Below the pieces are notes generated by a model, which was not told the origin of the DNA, made no database searches, and worked only from the letters and a program-made list of their open reading frames with translations. DNA of 64,000 nt, from the NCBI GenBank assembly GCA_024742285.1, contig JANSYR010000011.1, positions 124,001 through 188,000 of the forward strand, written 5' to 3'. This document shows positions 42,505 through 52,230 of the stretch, in pieces. A program made the position numbers and the translations under genes. The first letter of the stretch is position 1. Each line of letters opens with the position of its first letter. The stretch is from a bacterium (GTDB lineage: Bacteria; Myxococcota_A; UBA9160; UBA4427).

Positions 42505-43833
42505 TCACTTGGGTTCGTCGTTGTCCCACGCGACGGAGAAGGCGTCGGCGAGCTGCTTCACCACGTCGCCGATCGTGACGTACCCCTTCTCGTAGTCGCT
42601 CGGCGGCTTGCCGCCGCCCCCCGCCTGGATCGAGACGTCGACGTCCCCCGCCGGCGCGCGGAGCGCGCCGACGGTGCACTGCTCGCGCGGAATCACCGAG
42701 AACGGGTCGTACTGGAACTGCCGCATGGCGTTCAGGTGGGTGATCTGGTCGATCTCCTGCTTCGGGAGATCCTTCACCGACCGCCAGAGCTTCTCGGGCG
42801 AGCGGGGCCAGGTCGTGTCCGAGTGGGGGTAGTCGCATTCCCAGGTCAGCGTGTCGACGCCGATCCGGTCCCGATTGGCGATGCCCGCGTCGTCGTCGAT
42901 GAAGCAGGTGACGATCTGCTCCCGGAAGAGGTCGCTCGGTTTCCGGCCCGGGCCGAAGTCCTGATGCGTCCACGGACTGTGGTGGTCGTGGACGTAGTCG
43001 ATGCGTTCCAGGAAGTAGGGGATCCAGCCGATGCCGCCCTCGGAGAGCGCGATCTTGAGCGTCGGGTAGCGCCGCAGGAAGTCCGAGTAGACGAGCTCGG
43101 TCGCGACGTTGAAGAGGCTGATGGGCGTGCCGGTGATCATGATCTCGATCGGCGCGCTCGGATCGTTCAGCGCCATGCCGGTCCCGGAGCCGATGTGCAG
43201 GCAGACGACGGTTCCCTCGTCGGCGCACGCCTTCCAGAAGGGCTCCCAGCTCGCGTCGTGCAGGCTCGGATAGCCGAGTCCGGTCGGGGAGTCGGCGAAG
43301 GAGATCGCGTGGCAGCCCTTCTTCGCGACCCGACGGACCTCGTCGGCGAGGAGCTTCGGGTCCCACATCATGGGGATCGCGAGCGGAAGGAAGCGACCGG
43401 GATGGGCGCCGCACCACTCGTCGATGTGCCAGTCGTTGTACGCCTGGGTCATCGCCCGGGCGAGGTCCTTGTCGTCGTTCTGGCCGAAGAGCTCGCCGCA
43501 GAAGCCCGGCACGGTCGGAAAACAGAGGGATCCGAGGACGCCGTTCGCGTTCATGTCCTCGATCCGCGCGTCCACGTCGAAGCAACCCGGTCGGAGCTGG
43601 TCGAGGGCCGTCGGCTCCATCCCGTATTCCTCGGGTGGGCGACCGGCGACGGCGTTCAGCCCGATGTTGGGGATCTGCCGGCCCTCGAAGACCCAGGCAT
43701 TGGTCCCGTCGGCGCGCGTCACGAGCTCGGGCGCCCGGGACTTCCACTTGTCCGGGAGCGCGTTCTTCCACATGTCGGGGGGCTCGCAGACGTGGTCGTC
43801 CACGCTCACCAGGATCATGTCCTCCATCTTCAT
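42505..43833 (-). CDS. Amidohydrolase-2 family metal-dependent hydrolase
   Basis: A 442-residue TIM-barrel amidohydrolase-2 protein. Metal site VSVDDHVCEPPDMW, His in VVCLHIGSGTG, and late Asp in WECDYPHSDTTW. AAGGAGAAGAG precedes the first Met. It sits between a crotonase gene (50 bases upstream) and a P450 gene (2 bases downstream). Members of this group occur in steroid and polycyclic degradation clusters, often with P450s and crotonases; the reaction is unproven. Confidence 0.9.
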   Translation of the reverse strand: MKMEDMILVSVDDHVCEPPDMWKNALPDKWKSRAPELVTRADGTNAWVFEGRQIPNIGLNAVAGRPPEEYGMEPTALDQLRPGCFDVDARIEDMNANGVLGSLCFPTVPGFCGELFGQNDDKDLARAMTQAYNDWHIDEWCGAHPGRFLPLAIPMMWDPKLLADEVRRVAKKGCHAISFADSPTGLGYPSLHDASWEPFWKACADEGTVVCLHIGSGTGMALNDPSAPIEIMITGTPISLFNVATELVYSDFLRRYPTLKIALSEGGIGWIPYFLERIDYVHDHHSPWTHQDFGPGRKPSDLFREQIVTCFIDDDAGIANRDRIGVDTLTWECDYPHSDTTWPRSPEKLWRSVKDLPKQEIDQITHLNAMRQFQYDPFSVIPREQCTVGALRAPAGDVDVSIQAGGGGKPPSDYEKGYVTIGDVVKQLADAFSVAWDNDEPK

Positions 43834-43883
43834 CGGTCTCTTCTCCTTGGATGGGTGGGGCGACGGGCGCGAGGAGATCCTCC

Positions 43884-44699
43884 TCAGCCCTTCTTGCCGA
43901 TCTCGCTCTTCATCTCGGACAGGTCCGACAACATGGGGTAGCCCGAGTAGCTGATCGCGTTCCCGTGGCCCGTCTGGTGGATGTCGAAGACGGCCTGGAG
44001 GGCCGCGTAGTAGCCCTGGACGTCGAGGGTCTGATTCACGGCGCGCTTCGCCTGGGCGAGGCCGAAGGGATGGCGCTTCGAGATCTCGCGGGCGAGAGCG
44101 TCGGTCCGGTCCCAGAGCTCGTCACGCGGCACGACCTCGCGCACGAGCCCGACGTGGTGCGCCTCTTCCGCGGTCATCGGTCGTCCGGTGTAGAGCAGGT
44201 CCTTCGCGCGCCGCGCGCCGAGGTCCCAGGTATGTCCGTGGTACTCGACGCCGCCCACCGCCATCAAGACGACCGGGTCGGAGAAGAGCGCGTCCTCGGA
44301 GGCGACGATCAGATCCATCGGAAAGATCAGGTTGAGGGCTCCGGCGATCGCCTTGCCCTGGACCGCCGCGATCGTCGGCTTCGGGATGTTCCGCCAGTAC
44401 CACGAGTAGCCGAAGAATTTCTTCGCCTCCCAGCGGTAGATCTTGTCGAGGCGGAAGGAGCCGTCCGGCTCGAAGAGCTGGACGGAGTCCTCGTGGCTGG
44501 TGTCGAGGTCGTGTCCCGCCGAGAAGTGCTTGCCTTCGGCCCGCATGACGATCACCCGGACGGAATCGTCCCGCTCGGCCTCGAGGAAGCACTCGTGGAG
44601 CTCGTCCAGCATGCCTTCGTTCTGGGCGTTGGCCTTGTCGCCGCGCGCGAGGGTGATCGTCGCGACGAAGTCCTTGTTCGCGTAGTTGACGTACTTCAC
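43884..44699 (-). CDS. Enoyl-CoA hydratase/isomerase (crotonase) family protein
   Basis: A 271-residue crotonase. The first oxyanion-hole segment is HFSAGHDLDTSH and the second is VQGKAIAGALNLIFPMDLIV. The later segment is GVEYHGHTWDLGARRAKDLL, where many hydratases have their second Glu. Probably hydrates, dehydrates or isomerises a CoA ester. First-strand MKYVNYANKDFVATITLARG is typical. Next to the amidohydrolase gene on the same strand. Confidence 0.9.
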   Translation of the reverse strand: MKYVNYANKDFVATITLARGDKANAQNEGMLDELHECFLEAERDDSVRVIVMRAEGKHFSAGHDLDTSHEDSVQLFEPDGSFRLDKIYRWEAKKFFGYSWYWRNIPKPTIAAVQGKAIAGALNLIFPMDLIVASEDALFSDPVVLMAVGGVEYHGHTWDLGARRAKDLLYTGRPMTAEEAHHVGLVREVVPRDELWDRTDALAREISKRHPFGLAQAKRAVNQTLDVQGYYAALQAVFDIHQTGHGNAISYSGYPMLSDLSEMKSEIGKKG

Positions 44700-44765
44700 T
44701 GGCGTTTCTCCTGTGGCTGGGCGACCGGCCTCCTTCTGGAGCGAAGGGCGCGCCTTCCGGGCTGG

Positions 44766-45860
44766 TTACATGGCGCCGACGGGAACGGTGAGCGGCAGGT
44801 CCATCGCTCCCTTGATCCCCGACGTCGCATCGCAGACGTAGGGGATCGCGTTGACGGCCCGCATCGTCGTCACGACGAGGCCCTGGTCCGAGAAGTTCCG
44901 CTCGGTCCCGACCCGGAGCTCGCAGTCGAGCTTCGGGTTGCCCTCGATCTCGATCCGGTAGACGCCGTCGCGGTCGGCGATCGGCCAGTCCGGTGCGAGG
45001 TCGAGCGCCATGCGGTTGACGTGCTCGATCACGATCGCGTCGCGGCCGTCGACGACGCCGATCGTCTCGAAGCGAAGCGCGCCCACGGTCCCGGCTTCGA
45101 TGTGTCCGGCGGCGACGTCGAGCGGGCGCGGAGTCACCCGCTTCTCGTAGGTCTCGCGGATCCCGTCGAGCTCGACGCCGAGCACGTCGGCGACCATCCG
45201 GATCGGCGGTCCCCAGATCGACGTCTGGATGCCGGGCTGCTCGAGGATCGCGACGTGCTCCTCGGGCTTGCCGAAGCCCATGAACTCGAACATCGTGAAC
45301 GAGACGGGATAGTCGGAGTAGCTGAAGAGCTCCTGCGTGCGGATCGACTCGATCTCGCTCGACCCGGTCGAGAGCATCGCAACGAGGTGGTCCGCCACGA
45401 AGCCCGGCTCGATGCCCGACATGTACAGAGAGGCGTCGCCTTCGAGGCAGGCCGCTTCGAGACGCGCGACGACGCCCGGGTCGTAGGCCGGGGCGTGGAT
45501 CAGGCCGGGCACGCTGGTGCTGACGACGTTCACGCCGGCGCGGAGGATCCGGCAGAGGTCGTCGAGGCAGGCCTCGGGTCGCGACTCGCCGATCGCCGTG
45601 TAACACACGCAGTCCGGAGCCAGGGCGAGGAGGGCGTCCGCGTCGTCGGTCGCGCGGACGCCGATCGGGGCACCGCCGGAGAGCTCGCCCACGTCACGCC
45701 CGACCTTCGCCGGGTCGTGGACCCACGTGCCGACGAGCTCGAGATCCGGGCGCCTCGCGAGGGCGGCGATCGCGAGCGAGCCGCACGCGCCCGTCGACCA
45801 CTGGACGACGCGCCGCTTTGTCGAGGGATCGGGGGGACTCATGGACCTTTCGATCTCCAT
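44766..45860 (-). CDS. DapB-like NAD(P)-dependent oxidoreductase
   Basis: A 364-residue Rossmann-fold oxidoreductase related to the dihydrodipicolinate-reductase N-terminal family and 2,4-diaminopentanoate dehydrogenase. The N-terminal loop is VVQWSTGACGSLAIAALARR and the next strand LELVGTWVHDPAKVG binds the cofactor. Homologs are common in catabolic clusters of actinobacteria and proteobacteria without proven substrates. The start may instead be the second Met at 45842. It is transcribed away from the amidohydrolase at 46090; an AT-rich operator-like motif lies between. Confidence 0.85.
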   Translation of the reverse strand: MEIERSMSPPDPSTKRRVVQWSTGACGSLAIAALARRPDLELVGTWVHDPAKVGRDVGELSGGAPIGVRATDDADALLALAPDCVCYTAIGESRPEACLDDLCRILRAGVNVVSTSVPGLIHAPAYDPGVVARLEAACLEGDASLYMSGIEPGFVADHLVAMLSTGSSEIESIRTQELFSYSDYPVSFTMFEFMGFGKPEEHVAILEQPGIQTSIWGPPIRMVADVLGVELDGIRETYEKRVTPRPLDVAAGHIEAGTVGALRFETIGVVDGRDAIVIEHVNRMALDLAPDWPIADRDGVYRIEIEGNPKLDCELRVGTERNFSDQGLVVTTMRAVNAIPYVCDATSGIKGAMDLPLTVPVGAM

Positions 45861-45934
45861 CGCTCGAGGCGGGCGCCGGCGCGGCTACGCCGGGGCGCCT
45901 CCCTCCGAAAGGAAGGGGATGGCTTGCAAGATGA

Positions 45935-45950
45935 AATATCATATTTGATA
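45935..45950. promoter_or_regulatory. AT-rich operator motif AATATCATATTTGATA
   Basis: An AT-rich island in a GC-rich context, between a leftward oxidoreductase and a rightward amidohydrolase. It contains the palindrome TATCA-TATT-TGATA. Fifteen of 16 bases match a site at 59911-59926 in another divergent promoter of cluster 2. Confidence 0.65.
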
Positions 45951-46089
45951 ATCACGGACGAGTAAAGCGAAGCCCCTCGATCCGCCTGACCCGAAACGGA
46001 GCCGATCCCACCTCCGCGAGCGAGGCCTGGCGCCTGCGACGGGCGGCGCCCGATCGACTTCCGAGGATCACCCAAGAAGGAGACCGACG

Positions 46090-47262
46090 ATGGCGAGCCT
46101 GCCGATCGATGCCGACAACCACTACTACGAGCCGCTCGATGCGTTCACGCGTCACCTGGACCGCGCCTTTCGCGATCGCGGCGTGAAGGTGGTCCAGGAG
46201 GGGAAGCGAACCTTCCTGCTGATGGGCGGCAAGCTGAACCGCTTCATCCCCAACCCGACCTTCGATCCGATCATCGTGCCCGGCTGCCTCGACCCGCTCT
46301 TCCGCGGTCAGATTCCGGAGGGTGTCGACCCGCGGTCCCTGATGAAGGTCGAGCCCTTGCCGCAGGAGTACCGAGATCGGGATCTCCGGGTCAAGGTGAT
46401 GGACGAGCAGGGGCTCGGGGCCGCGATCCTCTTCCCGACTCTCGGTTGTGGCGTCGAGCAGGCGCTGGCGAACGACGTCGGCGCGACGATGGCGTCGCTC
46501 CATGCGTTCAATCGTTGGCTGGAAGAGGACTGGGGCTTCGACTACGAAGGGCGCCTGATCGCGGCGCCGATGCTCTCGTTGGCGGATCCCGACGCGGCGG
46601 TGACGGAGCTCGACTCGCTGCTCGAGCGCGGTGCGCGGATCGTGCACGTTCGCCCGGCGCCGGTGCCGGCCGCGAACGGCGCGTCGCGTTCGCTCGGCGA
46701 CCCGATCTTCGATCCGATCTGGGCGCGACTCTCCGAGGCGTCCGTCCCCGTGGCCTTCCATCTCGGCGACAGCGGCTACGAAGGGCGGATGGCCTCGGCG
46801 TGGGGAGCGAGTGGGACCTTCGAAGGCTTCGGCAACATGGACATCCTGAGTCGCGTGCTGGTCGCCGACCGCGCGATCCACGACACGGTCGCGTCGTTGA
46901 TCGTCCACGGCGCCTTCCAGCGGCACCCGGGACTCCGGGTCGCGAGCATCGAGAATGGATCGGACTGGCTCCATCTCCTCGCGAAGCGATTGCGGAAGCA
47001 GGCGAACCAGACGCCCTGGGCGTTCGCAGAGGATCCGCTCGATACGATCCGGCGGCACGTCTGGACGACGCCGTACCTCGAAGAGGATCTCGAGAAGCTC
47101 GCGGACCTCGTCGGCGTGGAGCGCATCCTCTTCGGGTCCGACTGGCCGCACGGCGAGGGCGTGGCCCAGCCGCTCGACTTCGCGAAGGAGCTCGGTGCCT
47201 TCGACGAAGCGGCGAAGCAGCGCATCATGCACGACAACGTCTCGGAGCTGCTCGGCAACTAG
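46090..47262 (+). CDS. Amidohydrolase-2 family metal-dependent hydrolase
   Basis: A 390-residue amidohydrolase-2 protein: metal site PIDADNHYYEPLDAFTRHLD, His in VAFHLGDSGYEG, and late Asp in LFGSDWPHGEGVAQ. AGAAGGAG precedes the ATG. It faces the oxidoreductase gene across the AT-rich motif and is followed by a crotonase and a GntR regulator. Probably hydrolyses or decarboxylates a pathway acid. Confidence 0.92.
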   Translation: MASLPIDADNHYYEPLDAFTRHLDRAFRDRGVKVVQEGKRTFLLMGGKLNRFIPNPTFDPIIVPGCLDPLFRGQIPEGVDPRSLMKVEPLPQEYRDRDLRVKVMDEQGLGAAILFPTLGCGVEQALANDVGATMASLHAFNRWLEEDWGFDYEGRLIAAPMLSLADPDAAVTELDSLLERGARIVHVRPAPVPAANGASRSLGDPIFDPIWARLSEASVPVAFHLGDSGYEGRMASAWGASGTFEGFGNMDILSRVLVADRAIHDTVASLIVHGAFQRHPGLRVASIENGSDWLHLLAKRLRKQANQTPWAFAEDPLDTIRRHVWTTPYLEEDLEKLADLVGVERILFGSDWPHGEGVAQPLDFAKELGAFDEAAKQRIMHDNVSELLGN

Positions 47263-47280
47263 ATCGACCACCGGCTCGGG

Positions 47281-47332
47281 CCTCGCGGAGGCAGGTCCTC
47301 CCCGGGCGGGTGGGGCCCGTATCTCCGCGAGG
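47281..47332 (+). terminator. Long inverted repeat between amidohydrolase and crotonase genes
   Basis: Perfect 10-bp arms CCTCGCGGAG (47281-47290) and CTCCGCGAGG (47323-47332) enclose a GC-rich inner part that can also fold. No T-tract. It may be a processing or attenuating hairpin. Confidence 0.5.
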
Positions 47333-47431
47333 GGACGTGCCTGCGCTGATTGTTGGGCTCGGGCATATCCTCTACGATCGCCCGGGCCCGGGAACGGCAT
47401 CCGCCGGCCCATAGAGGAGGATCTGCGAGCG

Positions 47432-48238
47432 GTGCCTGGTCAAGTCCACTTCGAGAAGCAGGACGGCGTCGCGACGCTGACCCTGGACCACCCGAAGGCG
47501 CGCAACGCCTTCGACTACGAGATGACGCAGGAGCTCCGTCGGCGCTGGGCCGAGATCTCGGCGGACGGAGAGATCGTCTGCGTGATCGTGACGGCCGCCG
47601 GCGAGAAGGCCTTCTGTACGGGCTGGGACGTCACGTCCACTGCGGCAGGGGAGAGCCAGCACTTCGCCAAGGCGGAGCGCCTCGACGCCCCCTACTGCCA
47701 GATCACGGCGCTCCAGAACCGCTGCTGGAAGCCCGTCATCACCGCCGTCAACGGCATGTGCGTCGGCGGCGGGCTCCATTTCATCGCGGACTCCGACATC
47801 GTGATCGCCTCCGAGACCGCCACCTTCTTCGATCCGCACTGCGAGGTCGGGATGCTCTCCGGGTACGAGCCGGTCGGCCTGGCGCGAAAGATCCCCCTGG
47901 ACGCCGTCTTCCGGATGGCGCTGCTCGGGAGCGCGGAGCGGATGAGCGCCGAGCGCGCCATGGAGCTCGGCATGATCGGCGAGATCGTTCCGCAGGACCG
48001 ACTGATGGAGCGCGCGCGCGAGCTGGCGGCGATCATCGCCCGCCAATCGCCGGCCGCGCTCGCCCGTACGAAGCGAACGATCTGGCGCAGTCTCGACCAC
48101 GGACTCGAGGCCGGGCTCGACTACGCGTACGAGGAGCTCAAGGTCCATTCGGATCACCCCGACATGATCGAAGGCCCGAGCGCGTTCCTCGAGAAGCGCG
48201 CACCGAACTGGGCGCCGTACACGGGCGACGACGATTGA
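47432..48238 (+). CDS. Enoyl-CoA hydratase/isomerase (crotonase) family protein
   Basis: A 268-residue crotonase, starting with GTG (GAGGAGG lies 11 bases upstream). Oxyanion-hole segments AFCTGWDVTS and VNGMCVGGGLHFIADSDIVI, followed by FFDPHCEVGMLSGYEPVGLA, a string shared with the crotonases at 55587 and 56366. It belongs to a subfamily frequent in steroid and terpenoid clusters. The GntR regulator gene follows about 58 bases later. Confidence 0.92.
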   Translation: MPGQVHFEKQDGVATLTLDHPKARNAFDYEMTQELRRRWAEISADGEIVCVIVTAAGEKAFCTGWDVTSTAAGESQHFAKAERLDAPYCQITALQNRCWKPVITAVNGMCVGGGLHFIADSDIVIASETATFFDPHCEVGMLSGYEPVGLARKIPLDAVFRMALLGSAERMSAERAMELGMIGEIVPQDRLMERARELAAIIARQSPAALARTKRTIWRSLDHGLEAGLDYAYEELKVHSDHPDMIEGPSAFLEKRAPNWAPYTGDDD

Positions 48239-48296
48239 GTCGGCGCCCGGACGCCCCGGGACGCCTCTTTCGTTGCGAGCACGCAGCAGCAAGCCG

Positions 48297-48983
48297 ATGC
48301 CGAAGTTCAGAGCGAGTGCCAGCGGGTCCGACCCGGGTCGCGAGACCGATCGCCCCATGGAGCGGTCGAGCGTCTCCGAGGTCGTCGCGGATCACATCCG
48401 GCGTCAGGTCTTCTTCGGCGAGCTCGTCGACGGGCAACGCGTGCCGCAGCGCGAGATCGCCGAGGCGCTCGGCGTCAGCTCCGTGCCGGTTCGCGAAGCG
48501 CTCGCCGGTCTGCAGCGCGAGGGCGTGGTGTCGATCGAACCGAATCGCGGTGCGTTCGCGATCGGGCTCGACGCCGAGGTGGTCCGGGAGCAGTTCTACA
48601 TCTTCGGGCGGATCTACGGGCGCGCGACGCGGGTCGCGACCCAGCGCGCGGACGCGGACTTCGTCCTGGACCTCCGCAAGAAGGCGGACGCGATCGAGTC
48701 CGCGAAGGACGCCGACGCGCTGCTCTCCGCCAGCATCCGATTCCAGCTCACGATCGTCGAGCACGGCGGCTCCATGCGGCTTCGCGCGATCTTCACGCCG
48801 CTCTCGCGGATCGTGCCGGGCAACTTCTTCGTGACGATCCCGGGATCCGGGGAGGCCACGCGGCGCGGCGTGGCGGCCATGATGATCGAGATCGAGGGAC
48901 GTCGGCCGGCGGCGGCCGAGCGGGCCTGCTGGGAGCTGGTCGACGAGATCGGCGAGCTCGTGGCCGCACGCTTTGAGGACTGA
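48297..48983 (+). CDS. GntR-family (FCD-type) transcriptional regulator
   Basis: A 228-residue GntR regulator. The winged helix-turn-helix is about residues 22-85 (VSEVVADHIRRQVFFGELVD, PQREIAEALGVSSVPVREAL, GLQREGVVSIEPNRGAFAIG). The C-terminal all-helical FCD domain would bind an acyl-CoA or organic acid. Starts at 48273 (TTG), 48297 (ATG) and 48357 (ATG) are possible; 48297 is a compromise. It probably controls neighbouring cluster 2 genes. Confidence 0.9.
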   Translation: MPKFRASASGSDPGRETDRPMERSSVSEVVADHIRRQVFFGELVDGQRVPQREIAEALGVSSVPVREALAGLQREGVVSIEPNRGAFAIGLDAEVVREQFYIFGRIYGRATRVATQRADADFVLDLRKKADAIESAKDADALLSASIRFQLTIVEHGGSMRLRAIFTPLSRIVPGNFFVTIPGSGEATRRGVAAMMIEIEGRRPAAAERACWELVDEIGELVAARFED

Positions 48984-49049
48984 GCGCCCGCGGACCTTCG
49001 CGCCCGCGGCCTCAGCGCGCACCCCGTCGCCTCGGCGTCGGCGAGTCGT

Positions 49050-50624
49050 CTAGGCCGAGACCCCCGACGACCGGATCAGCGCCTGGAGGCCGTTCTTGTC
49101 GACCTTTCCGGTGGCCATCATCGGGACCTCGTCGAGCGACGTGAGCTGGACCCAGCGCTTCGGGACCTTGAAGGCGCTCAGCCGTTCGCGGGCCAATCGG
49201 TCGAGCGCCGCCGCGTCGGACACTTCGCGGCACAGGATCGCAGCGCCGACGACGTCACGATCGGTCTCGGGATCGCGGACGTTGGTGACGAAGACCTGGG
49301 CGACGGACGGGTGGCTGCGCAGCGCGGCTTCCACCTCCGAGGGATACACCGTCGCGCCGCTCACCTTGAACATGTCGTCCGCGCGCCCCTTGAAGAAGAG
49401 GTAGCCGTCCTCGTCGAGGAGGCCGAGGTCGCCCGTCCGGTAGTAGCCGTCGGGGGTGAACGTGTCCTCCCGCAGCCGACCGACGATTCCCTTCATGAGG
49501 TTCGGCCCCCGCACGGCGATCTCGCCCTGCTCGCCCGGGGCGGCGAGCGCTCCGGTCTCGAGGTCGAGGATCCCGACCTCGATTCCGTCGAAGGGGCGAC
49601 CGCAGCTGCCCCGTGCGTGTTCCGGGAGGTCACGGTCCGCGGCGGCGCCGCAGTAGGGGCCGAAGGTCTCGGTCATACCGAAGAGATTGGCGCGGGCGCC
49701 GGGTCGCGGGCGGCGCGCTTCGGGGAGGATCGCGGGGAGGCTGCCGCCTCCGAGGCTCGACAGGTCGGTCTCGGCGAAGGCCGGGTCGGCCGCGATCCGG
49801 GTGGCCTGGTCCGGCCAGCCCCGGAAGAGGGTCACGCGTTCGCGCGCGATCAAGGCGAGGGTGCTCGCCGGCGTCGGGTCGGACTCGCCGAGCAGCGTCG
49901 CCTCCGCCACGAGCGCGGTCAGGAGTCCGCCCGCGAGGCCGCCCGTCCAGAAGAAGGGCATGGGGATGTAGAGGCGCTCGCCGCGACCGATGCAGCGGGC
50001 TTCCAGGCCGCTGGCGACGGCGCGGATCGCGTTGCCGTGCGTGTGGAGCACGCCCTTGGGCGCGCCGCGGCTGCCCGACGTGAAGAGGATGAGGAAGTCG
50101 TGGGAAGGGCGGACCGCCGCCTCGAGGGCCTCGACGATCTCCGGAGGAGCCGTTCGGGTCGGGAGCGCATCGGCCTTCCACACCCGTTGCAGCGCGGGCA
50201 GCTCCGGGACGCGCCCCCCGTCCGCCGTCGTCGTCACGACCCCCGGCACGACCGACTCGAGCTCGTCGACGTAGTCGCGTCCGCGGTACGCCGGGGTGGC
50301 GATCAGGTGGGTCACGGAGGCCTGCTTCAGCTGGGCGACCAGCTCCGGGGGGCGGAGCAGCGTCGAGAGCGGGACGAGGACGGCCCCGAGCCGTGCCACG
50401 CCGTAGGCCGCAACCGCCCAGTCGATCCCGTTCTCGAGGAGCAGGGCGACCCGCGCGTGGGGGCCGACGCCGTCCGCGACGAGCCGCCCGGCGATCTCCC
50501 GACTTCGCGCGTCGAGCTCGCGATACGAAATCGACGCGTCGTCGTGGACGATCGCGATCGCGTCGCCCGCCGTGGCGCTCCGCACGGCCAGCAGGGCCGG
50601 AAGGGTCGGGCTCTCAATGTCCAT
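49050..50624 (-). CDS. AMP-forming acyl-CoA ligase
   Basis: A 524-residue ANL-superfamily ligase that activates a carboxylic acid to its CoA thioester via an acyl-adenylate. P-loop LFTSGSRGAPKGVLHTHG; NLFGMTETFGPY (A5 motif); YYRTGDLGLLDEDGYLFFKG (A7/A8); and the C-terminal catalytic lysine in MATGKVDKNGLQ. It overlaps the second ligase gene by 11 bases and is the last gene of the nine-gene coupled operon. Confidence 0.93.
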   Translation of the reverse strand: MDIESPTLPALLAVRSATAGDAIAIVHDDASISYRELDARSREIAGRLVADGVGPHARVALLLENGIDWAVAAYGVARLGAVLVPLSTLLRPPELVAQLKQASVTHLIATPAYRGRDYVDELESVVPGVVTTTADGGRVPELPALQRVWKADALPTRTAPPEIVEALEAAVRPSHDFLILFTSGSRGAPKGVLHTHGNAIRAVASGLEARCIGRGERLYIPMPFFWTGGLAGGLLTALVAEATLLGESDPTPASTLALIARERVTLFRGWPDQATRIAADPAFAETDLSSLGGGSLPAILPEARRPRPGARANLFGMTETFGPYCGAAADRDLPEHARGSCGRPFDGIEVGILDLETGALAAPGEQGEIAVRGPNLMKGIVGRLREDTFTPDGYYRTGDLGLLDEDGYLFFKGRADDMFKVSGATVYPSEVEAALRSHPSVAQVFVTNVRDPETDRDVVGAAILCREVSDAAALDRLARERLSAFKVPKRWVQLTSLDEVPMMATGKVDKNGLQALIRSSGVSA

Positions 50625-52230
50625 CGAAGCACTTCTCCAGCGCCCGCAGGTCGAGCTTTCCGCTCGACATCAGCGGTACGTCGTCCTCGCCGAGTCGCAG
50701 GAAGCTGCGGGGCACCTTGTAGGCGGAGAGCCGATCACGGAGCGCCGTCGCGAGCGCGGCGAAGTCGATCTCCTCGTCCGAGACGAGGGCGGCGGCTACG
50801 CGCTGGCCCCGTTCGGGGTCGGGCAGGCCGATCACGTGCGCCGTGCAGCCGGTGAGGTCGGCGATCTCCGCCGCGACCTCGAGGGGCGAGACGTTGGCGC
50901 CGGCGGTCTTGATCATCGCCCCCGCCCGTCCATGGAAGTAGTGGAGACCGTCGGCGTCGACGTGGAAGAGGTCTCCCGTGCGGAACCACTGGTCGGGCTC
51001 GAAGGTCTCGTGGCGCTCACGACCGAGGTAGCCCTGCATCAGGAAGGGACTGCGGAACTGGAGCTCGCCGACGGCGCCCGTGGCGCAGGGTTCCCTCGAT
51101 TCCGGATCGATGATGCGCGCTTCGAAGCCGACGGCCGGTCGGCCGAAGGAGCCGCGTCGGCTCTCCGGAAGGTCGTTTTCGTCGGGCGCGTCGAGGCAGA
51201 CGCTGCCCGCCTCGGTCATGCCGAGCATGCCGTGGCGCAGTCCCGGATCCTTCGGCTGGAGGGCCGCGGGCAGGATCGGATAGAGGTTGCCGCGCCGGAT
51301 GGACGAGAGGTCGCGGGTCGGGAACGTGGGATCCCGGGGCAGGTGGGCGACGGACTGGGCGAAGCCGTTCACCATGGTCGGCCGCTCCTGCTCGAGCAGG
51401 TCGAGCACGCGGGCCGGCTCCTCGGCGTTCGAGCAGACGAGTCGCGCGCCCGCGAGGAGCGTTCCGAGGAGGGTGTAGGCGAAGCCGCCGATCCAGAAGA
51501 AGGGTGAGTTCGAGAAGAGGATTTCGTCGCGCCCGTAGCGTCGGTTCTCGTTGAGGTTGTCGACGTGACGAATCAGGGCACCGTGCGCGTGGAGCACACC
51601 CTTGGGCGTGCTGGTCGAGCCGGAGGTGTGGATCACGACCATCGGATCCGACGGGGCGACGTCGTGCTCGGCGGCGGCGAGGACCTCGTCGGAGACGGAC
51701 GCCGCGGCGGCGAGCAGGGCGCCACCGGTCCAGTCGGGGTGGGTGTCGGAGGGCGCCGGGTCGAAGTAGATGCGGCGCAGACAAGGGGCGACGGTCGACC
51801 AGAGCTCGCCGGCGTGCGCGAGGTCGAGCTCGGGAAACGCCTCGCGAAGCGCCCCGACGAAGTCGTTGCGTCGATAGCCGTCGGCGGCGAGCAGGACGTC
51901 GACCGACGCGTTCCGGACGAGCTCGGCGATTTCGCGGGGGCGCGAGAAGGTGCTGAGCGGCACGGCGATCGCGCCGATCCGCAGGACCGCGAGGCACGCC
52001 ACGACGAAGTCCGCGCCGTTCGGGTAGAGCAGCCCGACGAACGAGCCCTTTCCGACGCCCTTCGCGAGCAGGCCGCGTGCGAGGGGACGGGAGCGTGCCT
52101 CCGCCTCCCGATAGCCGAGCCGTTCGTCGTCGACGACGACGAAGTCCCCGGGCTCGTTCGCCCGCGCGGCGAGCAGCGCGGGGAGCGTGAGCGGCAGGTC
52201 GTCGCCTGCATCGACGATCGGATGACTCAT
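50614..52230 (-). CDS. AMP-forming acyl-CoA ligase
   Basis: A 538-residue ANL ligase. P-loop VIHTSGSTSTPKGVLHAHGA, A5 MLGMTEAGSVCLD, A7 WFRTGDLFHVDADGLHYFHG, and the catalytic lysine near the end in LMSSGKLDLRALEK. Start at MSHPIVDAGDDLPLT, 4 bases inside the thioesterase gene (ATGA). It is a paralog of its downstream neighbour. Together with the third ligase they suggest several different acids are activated in this pathway, such as side-chain or ring-fragment acids. Confidence 0.92.
   Translation of the reverse strand: MSHPIVDAGDDLPLTLPALLAARANEPGDFVVVDDERLGYREAEARSRPLARGLLAKGVGKGSFVGLLYPNGADFVVACLAVLRIGAIAVPLSTFSRPREIAELVRNASVDVLLAADGYRRNDFVGALREAFPELDLAHAGELWSTVAPCLRRIYFDPAPSDTHPDWTGGALLAAAASVSDEVLAAAEHDVAPSDPMVVIHTSGSTSTPKGVLHAHGALIRHVDNLNENRRYGRDEILFSNSPFFWIGGFAYTLLGTLLAGARLVCSNAEEPARVLDLLEQERPTMVNGFAQSVAHLPRDPTFPTRDLSSIRRGNLYPILPAALQPKDPGLRHGMLGMTEAGSVCLDAPDENDLPESRRGSFGRPAVGFEARIIDPESREPCATGAVGELQFRSPFLMQGYLGRERHETFEPDQWFRTGDLFHVDADGLHYFHGRAGAMIKTAGANVSPLEVAAEIADLTGCTAHVIGLPDPERGQRVAAALVSDEEIDFAALATALRDRLSAYKVPRSFLRLGEDDVPLMSSGKLDLRALEKCFDGH

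Noticed and set aside
39041-42595. Very long plus-strand open frame overlapping the fused dehydrogenase and P450 genes
   Set aside because: Out-of-phase and antisense shadow; the product is dominated by Arg/Gly/Ala and the real frames encode obvious enzymes.
46955-47431. In-frame upstream extension of the crotonase gene
   Set aside because: It overlaps the amidohydrolase gene out of phase; the product is Arg/Ser-rich. The GTG at 47432 gives the proper family start.
49311-50855. Long plus-strand frame opposite the two CoA ligase genes
   Set aside because: Antisense shadow of clear ANL ligases; composition rich in Arg, Glu, Gly and Val with no domain.
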